A stretch of DNA of 19,460 nucleotides. It comes from Rubrivivax sp. Its GTDB lineage: Bacteria; Pseudomonadota; Gammaproteobacteria; Burkholderiales; Burkholderiaceae_C. The position numbers and the translations under genes were made by a program. Below are positions 1-8,198 of the stretch, piece after piece; the first letter of the stretch is position 1, and every line of letters begins with the position of its first letter. The stretch spans positions 1-19,460 of the forward strand of contig JAUYAJ010000102.1 of assembly GCA_030693565.1 (NCBI GenBank). The letters run 5' to 3'. Below the pieces are notes generated by a model that was not told the origin of the DNA, searched no databases, and saw nothing but the letters and a program-made list of their open reading frames with translations.

Positions 1-1683
1 CTTGTCGCGGTAGTAGCGGATCTTCTCGCCGAGGATCGGCTTGCAGTTCTCGAAGATGACCACCAGGCGCTCGCTGCCCAGCTCCTTGAACTCCTGAGGC
101 AGCAGCAGCGCGCGGCGCTGCTCGCTTTCGTTGCGGCTGACCGTGCTCGACCCATGGCCGCTGAATGACCGGCTGCGCCCGCGAGAGGTGGCGCGCTCAG
201 TGAAGTGGCCGAGCATGGCGCTGTACTCGTCCGCGTCGCGCTGTTCGCGCGGCGCATAGAGGATCTGCAAGCCGTGGTTGGTGGCGAAGGTGCGGGCTTC
301 CTTGTCGCCGTAGACGGCGTCGAGCTGCGACATGGCCTGCACCACGGTCAGCAGCCTCAGGTTGTAGCCGGCCAAGAAAGCGGCAGCGGTGGTGATGACG
401 CCTACGCGGCCCATCGCCGTGAACTCGTCGTTGATCAGCAGGCACTGCACCTTCAGCGTCGGGTCCTGCTCGGGCAAGTGCTGGGTGTTCAGGCTGACCA
501 ACTGCGAGAAGAACAGGTTGAGCAAAGGGCGGGCATTGGCCAGCCGGTGTGGCGGAATGCGCACATAGACCGACATGCGGCGGCGACGCACGTCTTCGAG
601 CTGGAAGTCGTCAGCGCTGGTGGCCGCATCGACCACCGCATCCGCAAAGATCGTCAGCGGCGCGTTGAAGGTGGCGACGACGCTGGACAGCGTGTTCTCC
701 GAGTTCGACAGCAGCCGCTGCAGGGCGTCGGTGCACTCGTCGGATAGCGGCAGGCTTGTGGATGAAGCTTCCTCGCGGCGCTGGGTGATCAGGCCGCTCA
801 GGTGGTCCTTCAGCGACCGGCCCTTGCCCGAGGACTGGCGCAGCATCTCGCCGATGGTGCGTGGGAGCGAGGGGGTTTCGAGGAGGACGAGGCCCAGACC
901 GAGGAAGAGGTTGCGCGCCTGGTCGTTGAAGAAGGCCTCGGACGAGGTGCCACTGCCATCGTTCGAGAAGAAGACCTGTCCGATGGTGAGCAGGTCGCCG
1001 ACGCGGTGCAACGGGCTGGAGCGCACAGCGGTCAGCGGATTCCAGCGGTGGCTGCGCGCGTCTTCGTCGAACGGCGAGAAGGCATAGACGGCCTGGCCGT
1101 GCGCGGCGCGGTAGCCGGCCGTGATGTCGTAGTTCTCGCCCTTGATGTCGAGCACCACGACGGAGTCGGGCCAGTTCAGCAGGTTGGGGATGACGACGCC
1201 GACGCCCTTGCCGCTGCGGGTAGGCGCTGACAGCATCACCGAGAGCTGGCCTGGCAGCGACAGGAACTTGCCGCGGTGGCGACCGATGAGGATGCCCGGT
1301 TGCCCGTCGCCGCCCGTGAGGCCGGCGCGATCGATCTCGGCCGGGCTGGCGAAGCGGGCATCGCCATGCAGCGCCCGCCGCGGCCTTGCGGCGGCGACCA
1401 GGCCGGCCGGCAGCAGGATCAGCAGGCCAATCCCCGAGACGCCGATCGCAAGCTGCAGCTTCTTGCGCAGCTGGGCATCGTCGGCGTACAGGTCCCAGTA
1501 GTGGACGATGCTGGCGAACTGCGCCTGCTTGGGGTTCGCCTTGTTAAGCACGAGGAAGAGCACGCCGGCCAGGTACACGGCCGCGCAGGTCAGGGCGACA
1601 TAGCCGCCTACGGCGAAGACGCCCGCCGCAACTTTGCGGCCGGCGGGCCAGGCCGAGAAGGGCAGGGCCGCGACGCTGCTCAT
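1..1683 (-). CDS. virD4: VirD4/TraG-type conjugation coupling protein (3' part outside window)
   Basis: This is the type IV coupling protein, an inner-membrane ATPase that brings the relaxosome and DNA to the secretion channel. The first 561 codons are present and the reading frame runs off the left edge. Two membrane segments lie at about residues 20-47 and 78-98. Walker A is SAPTRSGKGVG at about 152-162, and a Walker B-like INDEFTAMG follows at about 430. Both are the standard TraG/VirD4 signatures. The ATG at 1683 overlaps the TGA of virB11 (ATGA), so translation is probably coupled. It is the last visible gene of the operon. The relaxase, usually nearby, is not in the window and may lie beyond the left edge. 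The family call is secure; the C-terminal all-alpha or relaxosome-binding tail cannot be judged. Confidence 0.95.
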   Translation of the reverse strand, partial: MSSVAALPFSAWPAGRKVAAGVFAVGGYVALTCAAVYLAGVLFLVLNKANPKQAQFASIVHYWDLYADDAQLRKKLQLAIGVSGIGLLILLPAGLVAAARPRRALHGDARFASPAEIDRAGLTGGDGQPGILIGRHRGKFLSLPGQLSVMLSAPTRSGKGVGVVIPNLLNWPDSVVVLDIKGENYDITAGYRAAHGQAVYAFSPFDEDARSHRWNPLTAVRSSPLHRVGDLLTIGQVFFSNDGSGTSSEAFFNDQARNLFLGLGLVLLETPSLPRTIGEMLRQSSGKGRSLKDHLSGLITQRREEASSTSLPLSDECTDALQRLLSNSENTLSSVVATFNAPLTIFADAVVDAATSADDFQLEDVRRRRMSVYVRIPPHRLANARPLLNLFFSQLVSLNTQHLPEQDPTLKVQCLLINDEFTAMGRVGVITTAAAFLAGYNLRLLTVVQAMSQLDAVYGDKEARTFATNHGLQILYAPREQRDADEYSAMLGHFTERATSRGRSRSFSGHGSSTVSRNESEQRRALLLPQEFKELGSERLVVIFENCKPILGEKIRYYRDK

Positions 1684-2765
1684 GCCGCTGCCGCCTGTTG
1701 ATCCCACCGGCCGAGCCGCTGACGCCTGGGCTCGTAGAGGATCTCGGAGATAAATCGCCCGCGCTCGTCGCGATCGAACTGCACGATCACGTCGACGACG
1801 ACGCTCAGCAGCCACTTGATCTCGTTCATGCGCAGGCCGCCACCGGCGCCGGTCTCGCGGATCATCAGCGACATCTGCTCGAAGGCCAGCGCGCAGCTGC
1901 CGGCGTGGACGCTGGTGATGCTGCCCGGGTGGCCAGAGGCTGCGAGCCGCACGAAGTAGAAGCATTCGTCGCCGCGCACCTCGGCCAGGAAGATGCGGTC
2001 GGGTTTCATGCGCAGGCAGGCCTCCAGCAGCGACTTGGCCGTCACGCGGGCCGTGCCCTGGGCGTCCTTGCTGTAGAAGAGGTGCACCACGTTCGGGTGG
2101 TTGGGCAGCGTCAGTTCGGCCGTGTCCTGGATCGTGATGAGCCGCTCGTGCTTCGGCACTTCCTCGACCAGGCCCTTCATGAAGGTGGTCTTACCGGAGC
2201 CGGTCTTGCCGCTGACGACGATGGTCTGGTGCTTGCGCACCGCCAGGCGCAGGAACTCGGCGTAGCGGCCGGCGTCCTTCAGCTCGGCCAGTTCGCGCTC
2301 GAAGGGCAGCAGTTCGGCGTTCGGCGTGCGCGTCACCGTGGCCGTGCGCTCAAAGAGGCCTTCGCGCTCGAAGTCGTCCAGCCGCTTGATCAGATGCGAC
2401 GGCTTGCGCACCGTGATCGACACCGTGCCGCGCGGCACCGCGGGCGGGATGACGAACTGGATGCGTTCGCCGCTGGGCAATGTCGCTGACAGGAGGGGCC
2501 GCTCCTGGTTGACCTGCTGGTCACAGTAGGTCGCGACGGCCGTCGCCAGCGACAGGCATCGTTCCTGCGTCATCTCGGGCGCGGGCACGGTCTGCCAGCC
2601 CCGCACCGTCTCCACCAGCAGTTCGCCGGGCCGGTTGACGCAGACCTCTAGCACGCCGGGTGCATCGAGCTGTTCGCGCAGCGGGCGCAGGAACTCGACC
2701 ACCGACGTGGCGTCACCGCACCAGCCGTCGCCGGGCCCGTCGTGGTCGTGTTGAAGTGCGCTCAT
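1680..2765 (-). CDS. virB11: VirB11 secretion traffic ATPase
   Basis: This is the hexameric cytoplasmic ATPase of the type IV secretion system, which acts with VirB4 and VirD4 in pilus assembly and substrate transfer. Its 361 residues match the usual VirB11 length. The N-terminal domain carries the family pattern around VCVNRPGELLVET (about 41-53). Walker A is GKTGSGKTT at 186-194. The Asp box ITIQDTAEL is near 210-218, the Walker B region RIFLAEVRG near 257-265, and the His box GHPGSITSVHAGS near 278-290. All motifs are intact. The ATG overlaps the virB10 stop (ATGA), and the end overlaps the virD4 start in the same way. A VirB11 paralogue from a type II or type IV pilus system is excluded by the neighbours. 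Confidence 0.97.
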   Translation of the reverse strand: MSALQHDHDGPGDGWCGDATSVVEFLRPLREQLDAPGVLEVCVNRPGELLVETVRGWQTVPAPEMTQERCLSLATAVATYCDQQVNQERPLLSATLPSGERIQFVIPPAVPRGTVSITVRKPSHLIKRLDDFEREGLFERTATVTRTPNAELLPFERELAELKDAGRYAEFLRLAVRKHQTIVVSGKTGSGKTTFMKGLVEEVPKHERLITIQDTAELTLPNHPNVVHLFYSKDAQGTARVTAKSLLEACLRMKPDRIFLAEVRGDECFYFVRLAASGHPGSITSVHAGSCALAFEQMSLMIRETGAGGGLRMNEIKWLLSVVVDVIVQFDRDERGRFISEILYEPRRQRLGRWDQQAAAA

Positions 2766-4189
2766 CGTTCCACCGGCCGCAGCTCGTAGACCGACGAGAA
2801 GTCCACGTCGCGGGCGACGTAGATGCCGACGATGCCGCCCTGGTTCTGGTAGATCAGCGGCGGGATGTTGATGGTGCTGTCGAGCACCTTCTCGGCCAGC
2901 TTGCTGGTGTTGGCCGTTGTGGAGGGCAGCACGATGGTGTCGGCCTGCCTGTCACTGGCCTGGTTCTGAATGACCAGCTTCACCGAGTCGTCGATCAGCG
3001 ACAGCAGCATCGCCGCGCCGATGCGCTCGCCCCAGCGGTTGTCGACGTAACCGTCGATGCCCGACTCACCGAGCTGGCCCGTGCCGGGGGAGTCGATGTC
3101 CACCGTCACGCCCAGTGGCGTGCGGATGCGGGTCCACAGCACCGGGATCCGTACCGTGCCTGGCCGGACCGTGGCGATGCGGTACTCGCCGTCAAGGTGC
3201 GAGCCGCGCTCGATCAGCAGCACGCGGCCGTCGTCGCTGAAGACGTTGCGCTGCACCTGGCAGCCGACCAGGCCCGAGCTGGCGCTGATCACCTTGGTCT
3301 TCAGCGCGCAGGTGAAAGCCGTGCCTTTGGGCAGGGTCAGGCTGCGGTTGCCCAGCATCGAGGCCACCACCCTGGGGGTGGAGGAACCCTGGATCTGGCC
3401 CCCGAACAGGCCACCCCCGGCGGCAGGCCCACCGGCGGGTGGGGTGCCCGCCATCGGGGGGCTGCCGAGGAGGGCCCCCGAAGGGGGTTGTCCGCCGGCC
3501 TGGCCCGTCGCCAGCGCCGCCGTCTTCGTCAGGTTGTCCAGCAGGCCCTGCAGCTGGCGCTGGTAGCCCTGCAGGTTGCGTGACGTCGCCGCGATCGGGT
3601 CGTCCGGATCGGTGGGTTCGTCCGCTGCCGCCGCCGCGGGCGCTGCGGCAGCATCCGCCCTTCGGGTGGAGGCCCCCGCTGGTGGGCGTGCCCCCGGTCG
3701 GGTGGTGACCAGCAGGATGGGGGAATCCTCCGGCGGGGCCGCTCTGGGGCCACCCGATGCGGGGGCACCCGCACCGGTGCGCCTCACGCCGATGGGCTCG
3801 GCCAGGTCATCGTCAGTGGGGGTCAGGGCAGGGATGCGCGGCGCCATGGCTGCCGCCGCGCTGGCGGTCGGCGTCGCAGGCATCTCGAGCTTGCGCGGTT
3901 CGGATGTGGCAGCCGTCGGCCTGTCCCGCACCAGCTTCGACTCCGCGTCGTCGACCTTCCTGCCGCTGGCCGAGAAGCGCTGGATCGTCAACGCCGACAC
4001 GGCGACCAGGGAGCCGATGAGCAGGGCCACGGCCAGCAGCCCCTTCTTCGACATCGACATGCGCTGCCGGGCGGCCACGTTGGGAATGCCGGGCTCCCCC
4101 GGTAGCGGCGAGATCGTGCTGCCGTCCGCCTCAGCGCTGGCGCCCGGATCAGTGTCAAGGTCGCGTCGCCCGCTCGGGTCGTGCGTCAT
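2762..4189 (-). CDS. virB10: VirB10/TrbI channel protein
   Basis: VirB10 spans both membranes and links the inner-membrane energy complex to the outer-membrane core of the channel. The predicted protein has 475 residues. The N terminus is cytoplasmic, followed by a membrane segment at about 51-68. A long Ala/Pro/Gly-rich periplasmic linker occupies about 110-290, and the conserved TrbI/VirB10 beta-barrel domain about 290-475 (for example LPKGTAFTCAL, DGYVDNRWGERIG). I chose the ATG at 4189 because it overlaps the virB9 stop (ATGA) and has GGGAGA upstream. The frame stays open to 4312, but the extra 41 residues are Arg-rich and lie inside virB9. The DNA of the linker is strongly C/G-run biased (about 3360-3800). 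Confidence 0.95.
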   Translation of the reverse strand: MTHDPSGRRDLDTDPGASAEADGSTISPLPGEPGIPNVAARQRMSMSKKGLLAVALLIGSLVAVSALTIQRFSASGRKVDDAESKLVRDRPTAATSEPRKLEMPATPTASAAAAMAPRIPALTPTDDDLAEPIGVRRTGAGAPASGGPRAAPPEDSPILLVTTRPGARPPAGASTRRADAAAAPAAAAADEPTDPDDPIAATSRNLQGYQRQLQGLLDNLTKTAALATGQAGGQPPSGALLGSPPMAGTPPAGGPAAGGGLFGGQIQGSSTPRVVASMLGNRSLTLPKGTAFTCALKTKVISASSGLVGCQVQRNVFSDDGRVLLIERGSHLDGEYRIATVRPGTVRIPVLWTRIRTPLGVTVDIDSPGTGQLGESGIDGYVDNRWGERIGAAMLLSLIDDSVKLVIQNQASDRQADTIVLPSTTANTSKLAEKVLDSTINIPPLIYQNQGGIVGIYVARDVDFSSVYELRPVER

Positions 4190-5118
4190 GGCAGGTCTCC
4201 CTTGCGCGCATCGGCGGGTGCCGTGGCACCGGCCTTCAGCACGCGCTGGACACCGGGCACCGTGGTGCCTCCGCCGGGCGGCTTGCCGTCCAGGTCGAAA
4301 GCCTCGTTCCACAGGCCGACCACGGCCGAGCCCGCGCGCAGCATCAGCCGCCGGCTGACACGGTCCACCACGAGCAGATCGTCTTCCATGCGGGCGTTGA
4401 CCAGCGTCTCGCTGCCGTCACCCAGCACGTGGAACACGGCCGGCACCTCGCGGTTGCCCGGGAAGCGCAGGTATGTGAAACGCCCGTCGTCGAATACCAG
4501 CGCCGGCACGATGTCCTGCGAGCCAGTGCCCTCGGCAACCGAGTACTCGGTATTCATCACCTGCGGCCTGGCTTGCAGGCGTTCGGCGACGATCTGCTGC
4601 GGCGGCGGGGGCGGTGGCACGGCAGCGAACTTCACGTCGGGTGCGACCAGCGGTGCCATTCCGGGCAAGGCCAGGCGCGATGTGGGCGCAGCAACCCGAT
4701 TCGCGGCCGGCGCCTTGATCACGAGCCGGTACACCGGCGGCTTGGGGTCGCCGTCGGCCAGCACGACGAATCGGAAAGAATGCGTGCGCCGGTCGGTGAC
4801 CACGGCCAGGTTGTTGGCGGCGCTGGCCGAACTCTTGGGTTTGACGAAGACGTTTCGTCCACCGGCCTGGGCGGCAATGCACCAGGCGGCTTCAGGCTTG
4901 GCGCAGTCGCCGCCCAGGCCGGCCGCGAGCTCGGTGATCGATTCGTCGGCGTCGAGCACGACCAGGGTCACGACACCGCGCCGCACCGGCACCGTGACCA
5001 CCGCACGCGGGTCGTAGACCAGTTCGCGCAGGCGCGGATCAGCGGTGTCGGGCGCGCCGGCCGCGACGCCGCCGAGCGCGATGCCACCCACGGCGGCCAG
5101 CCAGAGCAGGGCCTTCAT
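4186..5118 (-). CDS. virB9: VirB9/TrbG outer-membrane core protein
   Basis: VirB9 is a periplasmic component of the outer-membrane core complex. The protein has 310 residues and begins with a signal peptide of about 21 residues (MKALLWLAAVGGIALGG then AAGA). The N-terminal domain contains DPRAVVTVPVRRGVVTLVVL, typical of VirB9 and CagX. A proline run (PPPPPPPQQIV) separates it from the C-terminal VirB9 domain with FDDGRFTYLRFPGNREVPAVF. The start at 5118 overlaps the virB8 stop (ATGA). The open frame extends upstream to 5784, but that part is the shadow of virB8. In canonical systems VirB9 is stapled by VirB7; no VirB7 gene is visible here. Confidence 0.95.
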   Translation of the reverse strand: MKALLWLAAVGGIALGGVAAGAPDTADPRLRELVYDPRAVVTVPVRRGVVTLVVLDADESITELAAGLGGDCAKPEAAWCIAAQAGGRNVFVKPKSSASAANNLAVVTDRRTHSFRFVVLADGDPKPPVYRLVIKAPAANRVAAPTSRLALPGMAPLVAPDVKFAAVPPPPPPQQIVAERLQARPQVMNTEYSVAEGTGSQDIVPALVFDDGRFTYLRFPGNREVPAVFHVLGDGSETLVNARMEDDLLVVDRVSRRLMLRAGSAVVGLWNEAFDLDGKPPGGGTTVPGVQRVLKAGATAPADARKGDLP

Positions 5119-5900
5119 GGCCTGGCCCCCGGTGCGGGCGTGTTGATCTCGGGGTCGGACCGGTAGGCCGTGACGACGAAGCCGAACGGGTTCTCGAGCC
5201 GGTCGCGCTCCCTGGCCAGCACCTTGGGCTGGTACTGGAAGACGATGCTGGCCACGTGGCGCGTCGCCACCTCCGGCAGGTTGCGGTCCGTCAGGCGCAC
5301 CAGCTTGTCGTAGGTGACGGTCGCCTCGCCCCGGTTGCCGGCGCGGCCGGACGCGGCCAGGCGCACGCCGACGATGTTGATGCGCCACTCCTCGGCAGCG
5401 CCGATCTTCTTCTGCAGGGCAGCGTCGCCCTCGAACTGCCGGTTGTAGTCGGCGAACACTGCCGGCACCGCCATGCGCGCCACCTGGTCGAAGTCGCGCT
5501 GCAGGAACATCCAGCTGTAGCCCTCGCGGGCGCGGACGAAGGTCGCCAGGTTGTGCTTGTCGAGCGCCTCCATCGGCGGGATGGTCTCGACGCTCAGGCG
5601 CTGCTGGATGGTCGCTTCGCCGGTCACGCGGTCCACCACGATCGGGATCTCCACGATGCGGCGCAGCGGGCCCTGGACGAACACCGCCGCGATGCCGATC
5701 AGGCCGAACACGAGACCGGCGATGGCCGCCCACCAGGCGCGGCGCTCGGAGCGTTCGAGCATCATCGAACGATCGACCTCCCACGCGCGGTTGGCGTCGA
5801 TCGCGCCTGTCTCGGCGGCGGCGTTGCCCACGTCGTTTCCTGTGCTGCGGGCGGGTTCGGGCAATGCGGCAGCTCTTCCTGGTGTCAGGACGGCACTCAT
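5115..5900 (-). CDS. virB8: VirB8 inner-membrane assembly factor
   Basis: VirB8 nucleates assembly of the secretion apparatus at the inner membrane. The 261 residues form a cytoplasmic N terminus, one membrane segment at about 56-76 (AWWAAIAGLVFGLIGIAAVF) and a periplasmic NTF2-like domain. That domain contains the family patterns VDRVTGEA, REGYSWMFLQRDF and the distal FGFVVTAYRSDPE. The length is slightly longer than usual because of an Ala/Pro-rich N terminus. The ATG at 5900 has GAGGGT a few bases upstream. The gene follows virB5 after 75 bases, one of the longer gaps of the operon, and overlaps virB9 by four bases. Confidence 0.95.
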   Translation of the reverse strand: MSAVLTPGRAAALPEPARSTGNDVGNAAAETGAIDANRAWEVDRSMMLERSERRAWWAAIAGLVFGLIGIAAVFVQGPLRRIVEIPIVVDRVTGEATIQQRLSVETIPPMEALDKHNLATFVRAREGYSWMFLQRDFDQVARMAVPAVFADYNRQFEGDAALQKKIGAAEEWRINIVGVRLAASGRAGNRGEATVTYDKLVRLTDRNLPEVATRHVASIVFQYQPKVLARERDRLENPFGFVVTAYRSDPEINTPAPGARP

Positions 5901-5975
5901 GGGGGACCCTCGGTTGGGCTGCGTGCGGACTTCAGGCCGTACCGGACGCAGCGGTTCAGCGATCAGGGCAGGGCG

Positions 5976-6671
5976 TCATGGCAGAAAGTCGGCCACCTTC
6001 CCGGTGCGGGCGAGCATCTCGTACTGGCGCTCCCGCTCGCGCGACCGGGCGATGCGCTCCTCGCTGTCGGCCATGCCCTGCAACATCTGCACCTGCGACA
6101 TCTCGTGCGCCAGCAACGCGTTCTCGGCGCCGATGCGGGCCTGCACCTCCTGCACCGCCTTCTGGTCCATGGTGGCGTCGATCTGGCCCATCAGCGACTG
6201 GATCTGTGACAGGCGGCCGGCGGCGGACTTCATCGCATCCTGCAACAGGCCTTTGTGTTGGTACGGCTGGGCCAGCGTGGCCTGGCAAGTGGTGCGCGCG
6301 CTGCCCGCCAGGTCCATGCAGTTGTAGACCATGCCCAGATCGCGCAGCGCCCTGGCCGTCGCGTTCAGGCCGGAATAGCCCGAAGTGCTGACCACGTTGA
6401 GGTAGGCGTAGGCCTCGGCCGGCACGTAGTTCCTCAGCATCGGGTTGTTGAAGATGCTGCCCAGGTTGCGGATGCCGTTGATGCTCTTGATCTGGTTCTG
6501 CAGCTGGGTGATCTGCTGCACCTGGTTGGCGATCTGCGTGATGTCGTTGACCACCTGCTGGACGGTCTGGACCAGGTTGGCGATATCGATCACCGGGATG
6601 CCCTGCGCGCGGGCGTTGCCCGCGCCGAAAGCGATGAGGACAGCGGCAGCGACCTTGATGCGTGTATGCAC
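5976..6671 (-). CDS. virB5: VirB5 minor pilin
   Basis: VirB5 is a secreted minor pilus protein, placed at the pilus tip in related systems and involved in adhesion. From the GTG at 6671 the protein has 231 residues. A signal peptide (IKVAAAVLIAFGAGNARA) is followed by the family-typical QGIPVIDIANLVQTVQQV and by Gln-rich helical stretches (for example QVQQITQLQNQIKSI). It ends in a charged helix (SRERERQYEMLARTG). I preferred this GTG because AAGGAG lies seven bases upstream. A second in-frame GTG at 6701 forms a GTGA overlap with the virB6 stop but lacks a ribosome-binding site. The gene follows virB6 rather than preceding it, unlike the Agrobacterium order. Confidence 0.9.
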   Translation of the reverse strand: MHTRIKVAAAVLIAFGAGNARAQGIPVIDIANLVQTVQQVVNDITQIANQVQQITQLQNQIKSINGIRNLGSIFNNPMLRNYVPAEAYAYLNVVSTSGYSGLNATARALRDLGMVYNCMDLAGSARTTCQATLAQPYQHKGLLQDAMKSAAGRLSQIQSLMGQIDATMDQKAVQEVQARIGAENALLAHEMSQVQMLQGMADSEERIARSRERERQYEMLARTGKVADFLP

Positions 6672-6697
6672 GGCAACGCTCCTTGGCTGGTTGGCGA

Positions 6698-7777
6698 TCA
6701 CGCCCGGCCGCGAAGCGCGGCGAGCTTGTAGGCGGCGGTGCGAACCGCGCCGCCGGCACCGGCGGCCATGGTTCCTGTGAATCGGCCGGCTGCGGCAGCT
6801 GCCGCACCAGTGGCCTGGCCCACCGCATGGGGCAGGCCGGCACCGGCGCGCACGACGCCGCCGGCTGCTGCTGCGGCACCTGCGCCTCTCGTGGACGAAG
6901 CCGAGCGCAGACCCGAGACCATCATGGTGCTCTGGATCATCTGGATGCCTTGCTGGACCGCGGCACCACCGGTGAGGGCAGAGGCGAGGCTGGGAGCCTG
7001 GAAGCAGATGATGGCCATGAGGATCATGACGACGCAGTACTTCAGGGATTCACCGACGACGTTGAAGGTGGGACCGAGGAAACCGCCCTGGTCCTGGATT
7101 GCTTGGACCAATGCGTCGCCCATGTATGCGCTAAGCCCGAGCGCAAAGAACGCGAACCAGGTCAAAACCACGGCGTTCAATACCATCGACAGCCAGCTGT
7201 CGAAAAAGCGAGCGGTGGGTCGCCAGGCCAGGCAGAGAACGAACAGCGGGCCAACGGCGATCACGAAGGTCAAGAACACCTTGGCGAGCGTGACGACGAA
7301 CAGCGCGATGCAAAGGAAGATCACGTTCCCGAACGCCGTGATCACCGCCGCGAAGACCAAGTCGATTCGCATGATGCCCGCGTCCTTCAAAAGGTCGAGC
7401 ACGAGTTGACCCGCCTTGTCGTTGAAGGCATCAAGAATCGCGTACGGTGTGGAAATTGTTGCGGGATTGGCGACAGCGGGCAGGAATGTCGATGCGACTC
7501 CGGTGGCAAGCGCGTTCGCGGTGTCCGATACGTTGCTGATGTAGAAGCCCGACTGCAGCGCGAAGGCTAGGACGAGTCCGATCTTGAAGACCTTCCACAT
7601 GAACACTGGAAGGGTCTCCGAGACCTCGTTGCGCAGCACTGCCCAGCCGTAGAGCGCCACCCAGAGCGTCATCGCTGTCAATGCGATGGGCGCGATCCCA
7701 GTCATCAGCGCCGACACAACGCCCAGCACGTACGTGTTCAATACGCCGTCAAACTGGGATCCAACCCAAGAGAACAT
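6698..7777 (-). CDS. virB6: VirB6/TrbL polytopic channel protein
   Basis: VirB6 is the multispanning inner-membrane protein that contacts substrate DNA in the channel. The 359 residues contain several hydrophobic segments, for instance VLGVVSALMTGIAPIALTAM, VIFLCIALFVVTLAKVFLTF, MVLNAVVLTWFAFFALGL and YCVVMILMAIICF. The central loop contains the conserved-looking AVGPLFVLCLAWRPTARFF. The C terminus, after about residue 285, is a cytoplasm-like Ala/Gly-rich tail of low complexity. The ATG at 7777 is preceded by GAGGTGA. It starts 13 bases after the stop of the small secreted protein and ends at the virB5 translation-initiation region. Base composition is somewhat more AT-rich in the central part than in neighbouring genes. 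Confidence 0.93.
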   Translation of the reverse strand: MFSWVGSQFDGVLNTYVLGVVSALMTGIAPIALTAMTLWVALYGWAVLRNEVSETLPVFMWKVFKIGLVLAFALQSGFYISNVSDTANALATGVASTFLPAVANPATISTPYAILDAFNDKAGQLVLDLLKDAGIMRIDLVFAAVITAFGNVIFLCIALFVVTLAKVFLTFVIAVGPLFVLCLAWRPTARFFDSWLSMVLNAVVLTWFAFFALGLSAYMGDALVQAIQDQGGFLGPTFNVVGESLKYCVVMILMAIICFQAPSLASALTGGAAVQQGIQMIQSTMMVSGLRSASSTRGAGAAAAAGGVVRAGAGLPHAVGQATGAAAAAAGRFTGTMAAGAGGAVRTAAYKLAALRGRA

Positions 7778-7790
7778 CGCGTCACCTCGA

Positions 7791-8198
7791 TCATTGAACG
7801 GCGCTGTAGGGCAACGCCTTCGTGCTCACGCACTTACTGCCGATGTCAGGAAGCTGACACTGCATCCACTGACCCCGGGTCTTGACGATCCACAGTCGCG
7901 GCCGCTTCTCCGTGCTGAAAGTCGATGGGCGACAGGACCCTGGGCGCGCGTAGATTTCTGTGCACTCCCGCAGGCCATCCGCGGTTTCGACCATCCTCCA
8001 ACCGCTGGCCGTGCACGCTGGATTGTTGGCGGCACATGGCGCTGCCAACGTGGCCATTGGCAACGGCGGCGTCTCCACCTTCTTGCTCCCATCAGGCATC
8101 ACCTTCACAGCCTCGTTCCCCTTCACGAATTGCGCACTGGCGGCACCGGCGGCGAGTGCGATCGCGGCCAGCGCGAGGAGATGGCGAACTGCTTTCAT
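7791..8198 (-). CDS. Small secreted six-cysteine protein of the transfer operon
   Basis: I do not recognise this protein. It has 135 residues with a clear signal peptide (MKAVRHLLALAAIALAAG then AASA, cleavage near residue 22) and no lipobox cysteine. The mature part has six cysteines (about 55, 62, 79, 89, 114, 123), which suggests three disulfides in the periplasm. The ATG at 8198 overlaps the virB4 stop (ATGA) and GGGAGAG lies upstream, so it is translationally coupled to virB4. Small secreted genes beside virB5/virB6 in other systems encode VirB7 lipoproteins or entry-exclusion proteins, but it lacks the lipoprotein hallmark of both. The frame stays open upstream inside virB4; that extension is a shadow. 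A structural or exclusion role is a guess. Confidence 0.8.
   Translation of the reverse strand: MKAVRHLLALAAIALAAGAASAQFVKGNEAVKVMPDGSKKVETPPLPMATLAAPCAANNPACTASGWRMVETADGLRECTEIYARPGSCRPSTFSTEKRPRLWIVKTRGQWMQCQLPDIGSKCVSTKALPYSAVQ

Noticed and set aside
4190..4312. N-terminal extension of VirB10 by 41 residues
   Set aside because: The extension is Arg-rich and lies inside virB9; the ATGA overlap and GGGAGA at 4189 fit a proper start.
5901..5990. A hidden VirB7 gene between virB5 and virB8
   Set aside because: The only ATG-started frame on the right strand encodes seven residues (MTPCPDR) and has no signal or lipobox.
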